From: Frankia sp. RB7
GTDB taxonomy: Bacteria; Pseudomonadota; Alphaproteobacteria; Rhizobiales; Xanthobacteraceae
Direction of reading: 5' to 3'
Assembly: GCA_030403585.1 (NCBI GenBank)
Contig: JAUEPE010000001.1
Location: 124,001 to 188,000, forward strand
Length of the DNA: 64,000 bases
Position 1 is the stretch's first letter; every line of letters starts with the position of its first letter. Shown here in pieces: positions 8,576 to 16,788 of the stretch. The position numbers and the translations under genes are program-made. The notes under the pieces were generated by a model. The model saw only the letters and a program-made list of their open reading frames with translations, searched no databases and was not told the origin of the DNA.

Positions 8576-9670
8576 ATGGCTGATACGCCAGGCGGGCGAT
8601 CGCTCGTCGTCGACGCGGTGACCCACCGCTATCCGAGCGGCGCGCTTGCCGTCGAGAACATCAATCTCGACATCAAGGGCGGCGAGATCATCGCACTGCT
8701 CGGGCCCTCCGGCTGCGGCAAGACGACACTGCTGCGTATCATCGCCGGCTTCATCGCACAGACCCAGGGGCGGATCATCATCGGCGACGACATCGTCGAC
8801 GCGCTGCCGCCGAACCGCCGCGCCGTCGGCATCGTGTTCCAGAACTACGCGCTTTTTCCACATCTCTCGATCAGCGAAAATGTCGGCTATGGCCTCGCCG
8901 CCCGCGGCGTCGACAAGGCGTCGCGCCAGCGTGAGGCGCAGCGGCTGCTCGAACTCGTGCAGTTGCCCGCGATGGCGGAGCGGCTGCCGCGGCAGCTCTC
9001 CGGTGGCCAGCAGCAGCGTGTCGCGCTCGCCCGTGCACTCGCGATCAAGCCGTCGATCCTGCTGCTCGACGAGCCCTTTGCTGCGCTCGACAAGAATCTG
9101 CGGCTTGACATGCAGATCGAGGTCAAGCGGTTACAGCGCGTCTCCGGGATCACGACGCTGATCGTGACCCATGACCAGGAAGAAGCGCTGTCGATGGCCG
9201 ACCGCGTCGCGGTGTTGAGCCACGGCAAGCTCGAACAGTTCGGCACGCCATCTGACGTCTACGACCGTCCGCAGACCCTGTTCGTCAACACCTTTGTCGG
9301 CTCCAGCAACCGCATGCCGGGTGTCGTGGTGTCCGCGGACCGCACGGCTGCAAAGGTGCGGCTCGATGCCGGCGCGGAGATCATCGCGCGGCCGGCTGGC
9401 GGCACGCTCAGCGAGGGTGGCCGCGTCACCGTCTGTATCCGGCCCGAGCATCTGCAATTCGTCGGCGACGAAACCGGCTTTGCCGGGGTGGTCGGCATGT
9501 CGCTGCCGCTCGGGGCCACCGTCGTCCATGAGATCAAGACCGCCGACGGCGCCGGCGTGAAAATCTCACAGGCACGCATCGGCGAGACACGCGCGCTGGA
9601 GAACGGCGCCGCGGTGCGCCTCGCGCCGCTCGCCCCGTCGCTCGCCAACGCCTTTCCCGCAACGCTTTAG
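8576..9670 (+). CDS. potA: ABC transporter ATP-binding protein, PotA/spermidine-putrescine type
   Basis: The cytoplasmic ATPase of a PotABCD-type importer, 364 residues. Walker A is GPSGCGKTT at 43-51, the signature LSGGQQQR is near 141, Walker B ILLLDEP near 161 and the H-loop is VTHDQEE. The C-terminal TOBE-like region runs from about residue 240. The start has GGGAGG 7 nt upstream. It is the first of four consecutive transporter genes behind the GntR and HyuE-like genes. Family membership is clear; the substrate is more probably a hydantoin-related compound than a polyamine, from context only. Confidence 0.92.
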   Translation: MADTPGGRSLVVDAVTHRYPSGALAVENINLDIKGGEIIALLGPSGCGKTTLLRIIAGFIAQTQGRIIIGDDIVDALPPNRRAVGIVFQNYALFPHLSISENVGYGLAARGVDKASRQREAQRLLELVQLPAMAERLPRQLSGGQQQRVALARALAIKPSILLLDEPFAALDKNLRLDMQIEVKRLQRVSGITTLIVTHDQEEALSMADRVAVLSHGKLEQFGTPSDVYDRPQTLFVNTFVGSSNRMPGVVVSADRTAAKVRLDAGAEIIARPAGGTLSEGGRVTVCIRPEHLQFVGDETGFAGVVGMSLPLGATVVHEIKTADGAGVKISQARIGETRALENGAAVRLAPLAPSLANAFPATL

Positions 9671-9699
9671 ATCCAATCATAGTCCACAGGGAGTTCGAC

Positions 9700-10746
9700 A
9701 TGATCCTCAACCGCCGAAGCCTGATGACCACCGCGCTCACACTCGGCGCCATGAAGGCGTTTCCGGGCTTAAGTTACGCCCAGGCCCGTCCGCTGGTGTT
9801 TGCAACCTTCACCGGAAGCTGGGAAGAGGCGCACAAGGCCGTGCTGGTGCCGGCGTTCCGCAAGGCCAACGCCGACGCGGCGATCGTGCTCGATCCGATG
9901 CTGTCGGTCGACCAGATCGCGAAGATCAATGCCGCCAAGGCCAATCCGCCGATCGACGTCATGCTCCACGATCCCGGTCCGGCGCTTGTCGCGATTGGCC
10001 AGGATCTCGCAGAACCCTATCCGGTCGAGAAGAGCGCCTATTACAAGGACCTGATCTCGGAAGCGCAGGAGCCGATGGGCCCCGCCCCATTCTTCCAGGT
10101 CGTCGGCCTCACCTACAATCCGGAAGCGATCAAGACGCCGCCGACCTCCTGGGCCGATCTGTGGAAGCCGGAATTCAAGGGCCGCGTCGGCATCACCAAC
10201 CTCAACTCGACGCTCGGCACCGGCTGGCTGGTCGAGATCGCCAAGATGCGCGGCGGCTCGGAGGCCAATGTCGATCCGGCCTTCAAGGCAATCGAGGAGC
10301 TGAAGCCCAATCTCGCCGCGGTCGCCGCCAACCCCGGCGCGCTCGCAACCCTGTTCCAGCAGGGCCAGATCGACATCTCGCCCGGCAATTTCAACGCCAT
10401 CCAGATCCTGAAAGCCCGAGGCGTGCCGGTCGAGTTCGTGGCACCAAAGGAAGGTGCCATCGCCTTCAAGACCACGATCCACATCGTCAAGAACTCGCCC
10501 AACCGCGAGCTCGCCTTCAAGCTGATCGAGGCATCGCTGAGCCCGGAAGTGCAGACCACGCTGATGAATCCGCCCTATTTGATCGTGCCGACCAATTCCA
10601 AGGTGGCGATGGGCGGCGAGATCGCGCGCGTGCTTGCCAAGGACACCACCGAGCTGAAGCAGAAATTCGTGTTCCAGGACTGGAAGAAGATCAACGAGCA
10701 GCGCTCGGCCTGGATCGAGCGGTTCAACCGCGAGATCAAGATCTAG
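9700..10746 (+). CDS. ABC transporter periplasmic substrate-binding protein, PotD-like
   Basis: A 348-residue extracellular solute-binding protein (family 1/8, PotD-like). The N-terminus has NRRSLMTTALTLGAM followed by a hydrophobic stretch and a likely cleavage site after SYAQA, so it is a secreted protein, possibly by Tat because of the twin arginine. The mature part begins RPLVFATFTGSW. The start ATG 9700 is preceded by GGGAG. It follows the ATPase gene by 29 bp and precedes both permease genes, so the four encode one importer. Confidence 0.9.
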   Translation: MILNRRSLMTTALTLGAMKAFPGLSYAQARPLVFATFTGSWEEAHKAVLVPAFRKANADAAIVLDPMLSVDQIAKINAAKANPPIDVMLHDPGPALVAIGQDLAEPYPVEKSAYYKDLISEAQEPMGPAPFFQVVGLTYNPEAIKTPPTSWADLWKPEFKGRVGITNLNSTLGTGWLVEIAKMRGGSEANVDPAFKAIEELKPNLAAVAANPGALATLFQQGQIDISPGNFNAIQILKARGVPVEFVAPKEGAIAFKTTIHIVKNSPNRELAFKLIEASLSPEVQTTLMNPPYLIVPTNSKVAMGGEIARVLAKDTTELKQKFVFQDWKKINEQRSAWIERFNREIKI

Positions 10747-10755
10747 GAACTTGCA

Positions 10756-11619
10756 ATGGGCACAGCACCGGCATCACGGGACGTGACGTCCTACGGAATG
10801 GGATTGGCAGCGCCGCTGGCGCTGTTCTTCCTGGTCTTCTTCGTGGCGCCGCTGCTGCAACTGCTCTGGCTCTCGCTGCACAACGACACGGCCGCGCTTC
10901 ATTGGGGGCTCGGCCAGTACCTGCACTTCCTCACTGATCCCTTCAGCCTCAGTGTGCTCGGCTCGACGCTGCTGCTGGGGGCCGAAGTCACCGCCGTCTG
11001 CCTCGTGCTCGGCTTTCCCATCGCCTGGCTCTACCAACGGGTCGGACCGCGGCTGCAGACAATCATCATCCTGATCGTGCTGCTGCCGCTCCTGACCAGC
11101 GTCGTGGTGCGCACCTTCGCCTGGATCGTCATTCTGGGACGCCAGGGCATCATCAACGCGACGCTGCAATCGCTCGGCATCATCGATACGCCGTTGAAAC
11201 TGCTCTACACCCAGTTCGGCGTCGTCATCGCGCTCGCGCAAGTGCAGATGCCATTGATGACGCTGCCCCTGATCACCGCGCTCGGCCGCATCGATCCCAA
11301 TCTCGACGACGCCTCCTGCTCGCTCGGCGCCGGAAGCTGGCGCACCTTCTTCAGGATCGTTCTGCCGCTGTCGCTGCCGGGCGTGATCGCCGGATGCACG
11401 CTGACCTACGCCGCCGCGATCACGGCCTTCATCACGCAGTCGCTGATCGGCGGCGGGCAGATGCTGTTCATGCCAATGTATCTCTATCAACAGGCGTCCA
11501 CGCTGCAGAACTGGCCGTTTGCGTCCGCGATCTCGATCATCTTCCTGCTCGCCGTGCTCGCGGTTGTCTCTGTCTTCACCACGCTCGGCCGCATGTCGCG
11601 CGGCTATGGAGGCGCGTGA
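10756..11619 (+). CDS. ABC transporter permease, PotB-like
   Basis: The first inner-membrane permease of the PotABCD-type importer, 287 residues and six hydrophobic helices. The cytoplasmic EAA-type loop that contacts the ATPase is visible as SLGAGSWRTFFRIVLPLSLPG near residues 190-210. It starts 9 bp after the binding-protein gene, and its TGA shares one base with the ATG of the second permease gene. Confidence 0.92.
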   Translation: MGTAPASRDVTSYGMGLAAPLALFFLVFFVAPLLQLLWLSLHNDTAALHWGLGQYLHFLTDPFSLSVLGSTLLLGAEVTAVCLVLGFPIAWLYQRVGPRLQTIIILIVLLPLLTSVVVRTFAWIVILGRQGIINATLQSLGIIDTPLKLLYTQFGVVIALAQVQMPLMTLPLITALGRIDPNLDDASCSLGAGSWRTFFRIVLPLSLPGVIAGCTLTYAAAITAFITQSLIGGGQMLFMPMYLYQQASTLQNWPFASAISIIFLLAVLAVVSVFTTLGRMSRGYGGA

Positions 11620-12434
11620 TGAGCGGGCGCAAGCGGACTCTTGAAGCGATCGGCTTCGAATTCGTCATGACCGTCATCGCGATCATCGCGCTGATCATCA
11701 TCATCGCGCCCTCGCTGGTCGTGCTGATCGTCTCCTTCACCAGCGGCTTCTCGCTGCGCTTCCCTCCACCCGGCTATTCGCTGCGCTGGTACGCCGAACT
11801 CTGGAATGCCTGGCAGCTTCACTTCGCCGCGAAGAACAGCCTGATCGTCGCGCTTTGGGCGACGGGCCTGTCGATCGTGCTCGGTGTTGCGGCCTCGCTC
11901 GCGATCTCACGATCCCGGACACTGTCGGCGCGACTGCTCGATTCGCTCTTCATGTCGCCGCTGGTGCTTCCAGCGCTGGCTTTTGGTCTCGCCGCGCTGA
12001 TGCTGTTCTCGCTGGTCGGCATGCCGGTGTCACTGCTGACGCTGGTGATCGGCCATACCGTGGTCTGCGTGCCCTATGTCGTACGCAATACGGTCGCAGC
12101 TCTTGCCCAGCTCGAGCCGACACTGCTTGAGAGCTCGGCGGTGCTGGGCGCGAGCCGTCTCTACACGTTCCGACGCATCGTGCTGCCGCTGATCCGGCCT
12201 GGCATCATCGCGGGCGCCTTCATCGCCTTCATGTCGTCCTTCGACAACGTGCCGGTCTCGCTGTTCCTGCGCGATGCTGCCACCGACATGCTGCCGATCC
12301 GGATGTGGCAGGACCTCGAAGGCAAGCTCGACGTCACCATCGCGGCACTGTCGAGCGTGCTGATCATTGCCACAGTCGTGGCCGTTGCGGTCATGGAACG
12401 CGTAACGGGCCTGTCGCGGCGGTTGACCAACTGA
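11619..12434 (+). CDS. ABC transporter permease, PotC-like
   Basis: The second permease, 271 residues from ATG 11619, which overlaps the preceding stop as TGATG. An in-frame extension upstream to 11394 is out of frame with known protein and only overlaps the first permease gene, so I exclude it. The EAA-type loop is VLGASRLYTFRRIVLPL near residue 180. The stop abuts the convergent stop of the HIU-hydrolase-like gene (tga then tca), so the operon ends here without an obvious terminator. Confidence 0.92.
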   Translation: MSGRKRTLEAIGFEFVMTVIAIIALIIIIAPSLVVLIVSFTSGFSLRFPPPGYSLRWYAELWNAWQLHFAAKNSLIVALWATGLSIVLGVAASLAISRSRTLSARLLDSLFMSPLVLPALAFGLAALMLFSLVGMPVSLLTLVIGHTVVCVPYVVRNTVAALAQLEPTLLESSAVLGASRLYTFRRIVLPLIRPGIIAGAFIAFMSSFDNVPVSLFLRDAATDMLPIRMWQDLEGKLDVTIAALSSVLIIATVVAVAVMERVTGLSRRLTN

Positions 12435-12773
12435 TCAGGCGCCGCGGAACAGCGAATAGCCCCAGCGCGTGAACTTCAGCGGCAGATGAAAATGCTCGTC
12501 GACATGCTTGATGCGGAAGCGGAACGGCGTCACCGTGAGAAAACCGTCGCTGTCCGCAAAGAACTCGCCGAGATGAAACAGCACCTCGTACTCGCCAGCC
12601 GTCACACCGGCGCCGTGCGCAATGGGATGATCGAGCACGCCATTTGCGCCAAGCCGTCCGTCAGCGATGCGCAGCGAATCCGGATCGATCCGCCAGATCT
12701 CGACGTGCAACCCCTGCGCGGGACGTCCGCTCGCCACATCGACCGCGTGAATGGAAATGCCGCCTGCCACCAT
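12435..12773 (-). CDS. Transthyretin-like / 5-hydroxyisourate hydrolase-like protein, atypical active site
   Basis: A 112-residue protein of the HIU hydrolase (transthyretin-like) family. It keeps the first His region (ISIHAVD, then SGRPA) and the second His in EHFHLPLKF. In true HIU hydrolases a catalytic Arg follows DG (TDKDGR or TNADGR); here the aligned stretch is GANGVL, so the Arg is replaced by Val. The C-terminal signature YRGS reads FRGA. It is therefore probably not a normal HIU hydrolase and may act on a related ureide of the hydantoin pathway. ATG 12773 has GGGAG 5 nt upstream. Its 5' end lies only 23 bp from the divergent MFS gene. Confidence 0.8.
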   Translation of the reverse strand: MVAGGISIHAVDVASGRPAQGLHVEIWRIDPDSLRIADGRLGANGVLDHPIAHGAGVTAGEYEVLFHLGEFFADSDGFLTVTPFRFRIKHVDEHFHLPLKFTRWGYSLFRGA

Positions 12774-12796
12774 GTTTCTCCCGTGAGCGCAGCGCC

Positions 12797-13993
12797 ATGG
12801 TAGACGCAAACACACCTCTTCGGCCAGCGCCCGCATTGCTGCCCGCCCTGGGGGCCATGACCTGGCTTCAGGCGCTGGTCGCGCTCGCGCTGTTCGCGCC
12901 GGGAGTGGTCGCGCCGCGCGCCCATATCGAGGTCTGGCAGCTCTCGATGTTCTCATGCGCCGTGTTCGCCGTCGGCATCCCCGCCTCGTTCTGGGGCGGC
13001 AGCTTCATCGCCCGGATGGGCTCGCTCCGGATCGCGAGCCTCTGTGCAGCGGCCATCGTCGCCAGCATGGCGCTAGCCTCGCTCGGATCGATCGCCGGCC
13101 TGTTGGCTGCGGGTCTCTGCCTTGGCCTCGCCTTCGGGCCGGAGACGCCGGCGAGCGCGGCCCTGCTTTCGCGGCTCGTCAGCGCCGAGCGCCGTGCCTT
13201 CGTCTTTTCGGCGCGCCAGACCGGAAACCAGATCGGTGCCGTCTGCGGCTCACTGGCGCTGCCTGCGATCGCGATCGCATTCGGCCCGGCGTGGTGCTAC
13301 GCGGCGGTCGCGGTCAGCGCGCTTGTGGCGATCCTGCTGTTCGAGTGGCTGCGACCTGTCTATGCCGGCAAGATCGTTCCACCGCCACAGCTCGATCTCC
13401 GCGCGCGGCTCGCGCTGGTGACCACGGACCGGCGCATCGCGATGCTGGCGTTGGCCTCGATGCCGTTCAGTGCGATGCAGGTTTCGCTCAACACCGTCTT
13501 CGTCACGCTTGGCACAAGCGAGCTTGGCCTGAGCCATGTCGAGGCCGGCACGGCGCTCGCCTGCGCGCAAGCAGGCGGCCTGGTCGGCCGTCTCGGCTGG
13601 GGTTTTGTTGCGATGCGCCTCAACGCCTCGCGCATGGTACTCGTTATCATCGGCCTCGGCATGACCTTCTGCGCCGCATTGCTCGGGCTCGATGGTGCGT
13701 CGCTCGGCCGCAGCTGGCAATTTGCCGTCGCGACGTTGTTCGGCCTGACGGCATCGGGCTGGAACGGTGTCTTCGTCGCCGAAATCGCGCGCCTCGCGCC
13801 GCAGGACAGGATCGGCGAGACCACGGGCGCCGTACTGACCGCATCCTATGCGGGCCTGTTGGCCGCGCCGGCGCTGGTGTCGATCCTGGATGGCGCGGCC
13901 AGCCTGGGTGCGGCGTTCTTCGCCTTGGCGTGCCTCGCGCTCTGCGGCACAGTAGCTTTGATCTGGGGAGGCCATGACCAAACCGGCACATAA
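12797..13993 (+). CDS. MFS transporter
   Basis: A 398-residue membrane protein of the major facilitator superfamily with about twelve hydrophobic helices. The first cytoplasmic-loop motif appears as GGSFIARMGSLR, and a second copy is GRLGWGFVAMR after the middle. The start ATG 12797 has no good ribosome-binding site, and ATG 12857 (MTWLQALV) is an alternative that would lengthen the short divergent gap. It overlaps the amidase gene by 20 bp, so the two are cotranscribed and the transporter may bring in the amidase substrate. Confidence 0.86.
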   Translation: MVDANTPLRPAPALLPALGAMTWLQALVALALFAPGVVAPRAHIEVWQLSMFSCAVFAVGIPASFWGGSFIARMGSLRIASLCAAAIVASMALASLGSIAGLLAAGLCLGLAFGPETPASAALLSRLVSAERRAFVFSARQTGNQIGAVCGSLALPAIAIAFGPAWCYAAVAVSALVAILLFEWLRPVYAGKIVPPPQLDLRARLALVTTDRRIAMLALASMPFSAMQVSLNTVFVTLGTSELGLSHVEAGTALACAQAGGLVGRLGWGFVAMRLNASRMVLVIIGLGMTFCAALLGLDGASLGRSWQFAVATLFGLTASGWNGVFVAEIARLAPQDRIGETTGAVLTASYAGLLAAPALVSILDGAASLGAAFFALACLALCGTVALIWGGHDQTGT

Positions 13994-15341
13994 CGCGCGC
14001 GAGATCGCGGCCGACGTCGGCGCCGAACGGATCAGCGCGGTCGAGACTGCCAAGGCCGCCCTCGCCCGCATCGAGGCCGCGAAGGCCTTGAATGCGGTCG
14101 TCACAGTTGATCCTGCGCGCACACTCGCCGATGCCGCAGCGGTCGACGACCGCCTGCGCGCCGGCGAGACGATGCCGCTGGCCGGCGTTCCCGTCATCGT
14201 CAAGGACAATATCTGGGTCGGCGGCTGGCGCGTGACGCAGGGCTCTCGCCTGTTCGCCGATTTCATCTCGCCGCAGGATGCGATTGCGATTGAGCGGCTG
14301 CGCCGCGCAGGCGCTGTTGTCGTCGGCATCGGGGCAACATCCGAGTTCGCCAGCAAGGGCGTCACCACCTCACAGCTATTCGGGCCAACACGGCATCCGC
14401 AAAATCCCGCACTGACGCCGGGCGGCTCTTCGGGCGGACCCGCCGCAGCCGTCGCGGCCGGCCTTGTGCCGCTCGCGATCGGCACCGATGCCGGTGGCTC
14501 CAGCCGCAGGCCGCCGGCCCATGTCGGCGTTGCCGGCTTCAAGCCCTCCTACGGCGCGATCCCCTATGGGCCCGGTTTCGCCGAGCCGTTCTTCGGCCTG
14601 TCCGTCATCGCGCCGATTGCCGCAGAGGTCGCCGATATCGCGCTGGCGTTCGAAGCCATGGCCGGCGACGATCCGCGCGATCCGGACTCGGCGAACATCG
14701 CGCAAGATGCCCGTGACATCTCCAGCCTGCGCATCGCGTTCTCACCGCGCCTCGGGCTCGACGTCGCGGTCGACGATGTCGTCGCAAATGGGCTCGCCTC
14801 CGCGGTTGCGCGTCTCGCCGCCGCAGGGTTGCCTGTTTCACAACGCGATCCCGTCTGGCCGCCGGGTGCGACGGAAGACGCGATCATGCCGCTTCAGCAC
14901 GCGGGCCTTGCCGCTCTGTACGGCGATGCTTTTCACAAGGATCCAACCGCATTCGATCCTGATATCGCCAGGCAGATCGAACGCGGTCTCGCCTGGTCGG
15001 GCCGCGATGTTGCCCGGGCGCTGGTCGCCTGCACGTCGATCGCCCATGCGTTTGCGACCTTCTTCACAGAATTCGACCTGCTGCTGGCCCCGACGGTGCC
15101 CTGCGTCGCCTGGCCGTTCACCCAACTCGGACCCGACATGATCGGCGGCCGCCCGGCGAGCCCCCGCGGGCACGCCGTGTTCACGCCCTTCGTCAATCAC
15201 GCCCGGCTGCCGGCGATCTCGATCCCCTGCGGGCGTGATGCGGCCGGACTTCCTTTCGGCCTCCAGATCATCGCCCGCCGCGGACAGGACCGCAGTTTGC
15301 TGTCCGCCGCACGACATATCGAGGCGCTGCTACGGGCGTAG
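13974..15341 (+). CDS. Amidase, amidase-signature family
   Basis: A 455-residue amidase-signature hydrolase. The Ser-cisSer-Lys triad is complete: Lys77 in VIVKDN, Ser152 in GGSSGG and the nucleophile Ser176 in TDAGGSSR. These enzymes hydrolyse amides or carbamoyl compounds. In this location it could act after the hydantoinase, on an N-carbamoyl or amide product, but that is inference. The gene overlaps the upstream MFS gene by 20 bp and its stop lies 1 bp from the stop of the convergent PepSY gene. Confidence 0.9.
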   Translation: MTKPAHNAREIAADVGAERISAVETAKAALARIEAAKALNAVVTVDPARTLADAAAVDDRLRAGETMPLAGVPVIVKDNIWVGGWRVTQGSRLFADFISPQDAIAIERLRRAGAVVVGIGATSEFASKGVTTSQLFGPTRHPQNPALTPGGSSGGPAAAVAAGLVPLAIGTDAGGSSRRPPAHVGVAGFKPSYGAIPYGPGFAEPFFGLSVIAPIAAEVADIALAFEAMAGDDPRDPDSANIAQDARDISSLRIAFSPRLGLDVAVDDVVANGLASAVARLAAAGLPVSQRDPVWPPGATEDAIMPLQHAGLAALYGDAFHKDPTAFDPDIARQIERGLAWSGRDVARALVACTSIAHAFATFFTEFDLLLAPTVPCVAWPFTQLGPDMIGGRPASPRGHAVFTPFVNHARLPAISIPCGRDAAGLPFGLQIIARRGQDRSLLSAARHIEALLRA

Positions 15342-15342
15342 C

Positions 15343-16776
15343 TCACCTCACGAACGTCACCCGCAAGCGCCGCCAGCCGATCACGATCCCGGTGACCGAG
15401 AACACCAGGCCGAGTGCGCAAAGTCCGACGATCAGGACATCGCGCAGACGCGGATGCGCCATGAGAACGGGGAAATCGAGTGTGTGCAGCGCGCTGTAGA
15501 ACCAGCGATAGGCCCGACGCGAGGCATCCAGCCGTTGCAACACGCTGCCGTCGGCGCCGTCGATGTCGAACCAGAGATCGCCGCAGCGGGCGCGGTAGAC
15601 CGGCGCGCCGGGAACGCTGGACTGCGCGGGATAGTCATCGTTATCGGTGATAACGGACGCCGCGCCGCAGCCGGCCGCGAGGCGCGTCGTCAGGCTGAGG
15701 ACGTCCTGCTCATCCAGGAACGCCATCTGCCGATCGCGAACCGGCTCGCCCGCCTTGGTCAAGGTCTGGTGGCTAAGACCGATCCGGTCTCGCCGAAAGA
15801 CACTCCCATTGAAAGCAAACCATTCGATTTCACGGGCTGACGACGATAACGGCTGCAGATCAAGAGACGAAGCCGCGTGCCAGTCCGGCACGGCGTTCGT
15901 CACGGCGGCCTCAGCCGAGGTCAATTGCCCACGCGAAAACAGTCGGCCGTGATCCATCGAGAGCCAGCCGCTGAAAATCCATGTCAGCACGAAAACGGTC
16001 GAGACCAGCCCGATGATGTGATGCAGGGCGTGCCAGCCGCGATAAGGCGACGAGATGGCGCCTCCTCGAATCCTGATCCTGACGACGCCGAGCACAGCGC
16101 CCAGTACCGCCGCGATCAAGGCCACCAGCGAGAGTGTCGAGACGACCTGGTCCCACAGCGACCAGTTGCTTCTCAGAATCGTCGGATAGATCCAGTGCAG
16201 GACGCTGCCGACCCAATTCCAGCCACGTTCGCTTCGGGTCGTATCCAGCACAATTTCGCCAGTGCGCGACGAGACATAGAGCTCTGTTCCGGCCGCATCG
16301 CCAACCGCGACGCGGAACAGCGGCCGATGCCGATCAAAACCGTTCGGCACGCTCCATTGATCGTAATCGGCGCGCGCGACGATCGTGGCGTTTGCGGTAT
16401 CGAGCCCGCGTCGACGAGCATGATCTTGCGCAATAGCGAGCGCGACATCGGGAAATTCCACCGATGCATCCGCCCCATCCGAGCCATGGACCGCCCGCAC
16501 ATGCGACAGACCCGACACCACATAGACCGGCCCGTCGCTGCGCTGGATCAGGCGAACGCGCGTGGCGTCCGTGATGCCGCTGGCGGCGACGGCATCGGCA
16601 ACCGCCATGGTCGCCGCTCCGCGCTCCACCGGTGCGAGCCCGGCAAAGCGTTCCGCTCCCGTCATCGACGGAAACGGAACGAAGTGCATCACGATTCCGC
16701 TCGCGAACCACATCGCGAACAGGAGGCAGAACGCGATCCCGAGCCAGCGGTGCGAGAGGACGATCGCGTCCATCAT
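15343..16776 (-). CDS. PepSY-associated TM-helix protein, probable membrane reductase
   Basis: A 477-residue inner-membrane protein of the PepSY-TM family. There are four main hydrophobic segments (near residues 7-32, 205-235, 255-275 and 445-468) with large periplasmic PepSY regions between them. Several His residues sit at membrane edges (LSHRW, VLHWIYP, WHALHH, ALHTLD), as in FoxB-type heme-b reductases that release metal from siderophores. It lies 12 bp behind the TonB-dependent receptor gene and so is under the same cobalamin riboswitch. It may reduce the imported metal or corrinoid; the substrate is unknown. Confidence 0.87.
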   Translation of the reverse strand: MMDAIVLSHRWLGIAFCLLFAMWFASGIVMHFVPFPSMTGAERFAGLAPVERGAATMAVADAVAASGITDATRVRLIQRSDGPVYVVSGLSHVRAVHGSDGADASVEFPDVALAIAQDHARRRGLDTANATIVARADYDQWSVPNGFDRHRPLFRVAVGDAAGTELYVSSRTGEIVLDTTRSERGWNWVGSVLHWIYPTILRSNWSLWDQVVSTLSLVALIAAVLGAVLGVVRIRIRGGAISSPYRGWHALHHIIGLVSTVFVLTWIFSGWLSMDHGRLFSRGQLTSAEAAVTNAVPDWHAASSLDLQPLSSSAREIEWFAFNGSVFRRDRIGLSHQTLTKAGEPVRDRQMAFLDEQDVLSLTTRLAAGCGAASVITDNDDYPAQSSVPGAPVYRARCGDLWFDIDGADGSVLQRLDASRRAYRWFYSALHTLDFPVLMAHPRLRDVLIVGLCALGLVFSVTGIVIGWRRLRVTFVR

Positions 16777-16788
16777 GCGGTCAGCGCC

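Noticed and set aside
8576..12434. Polyamine importer
   Set aside because: The family is PotABCD-like, but the location in a hydantoin-utilisation island makes a polyamine substrate unlikely, so I keep only the family call.
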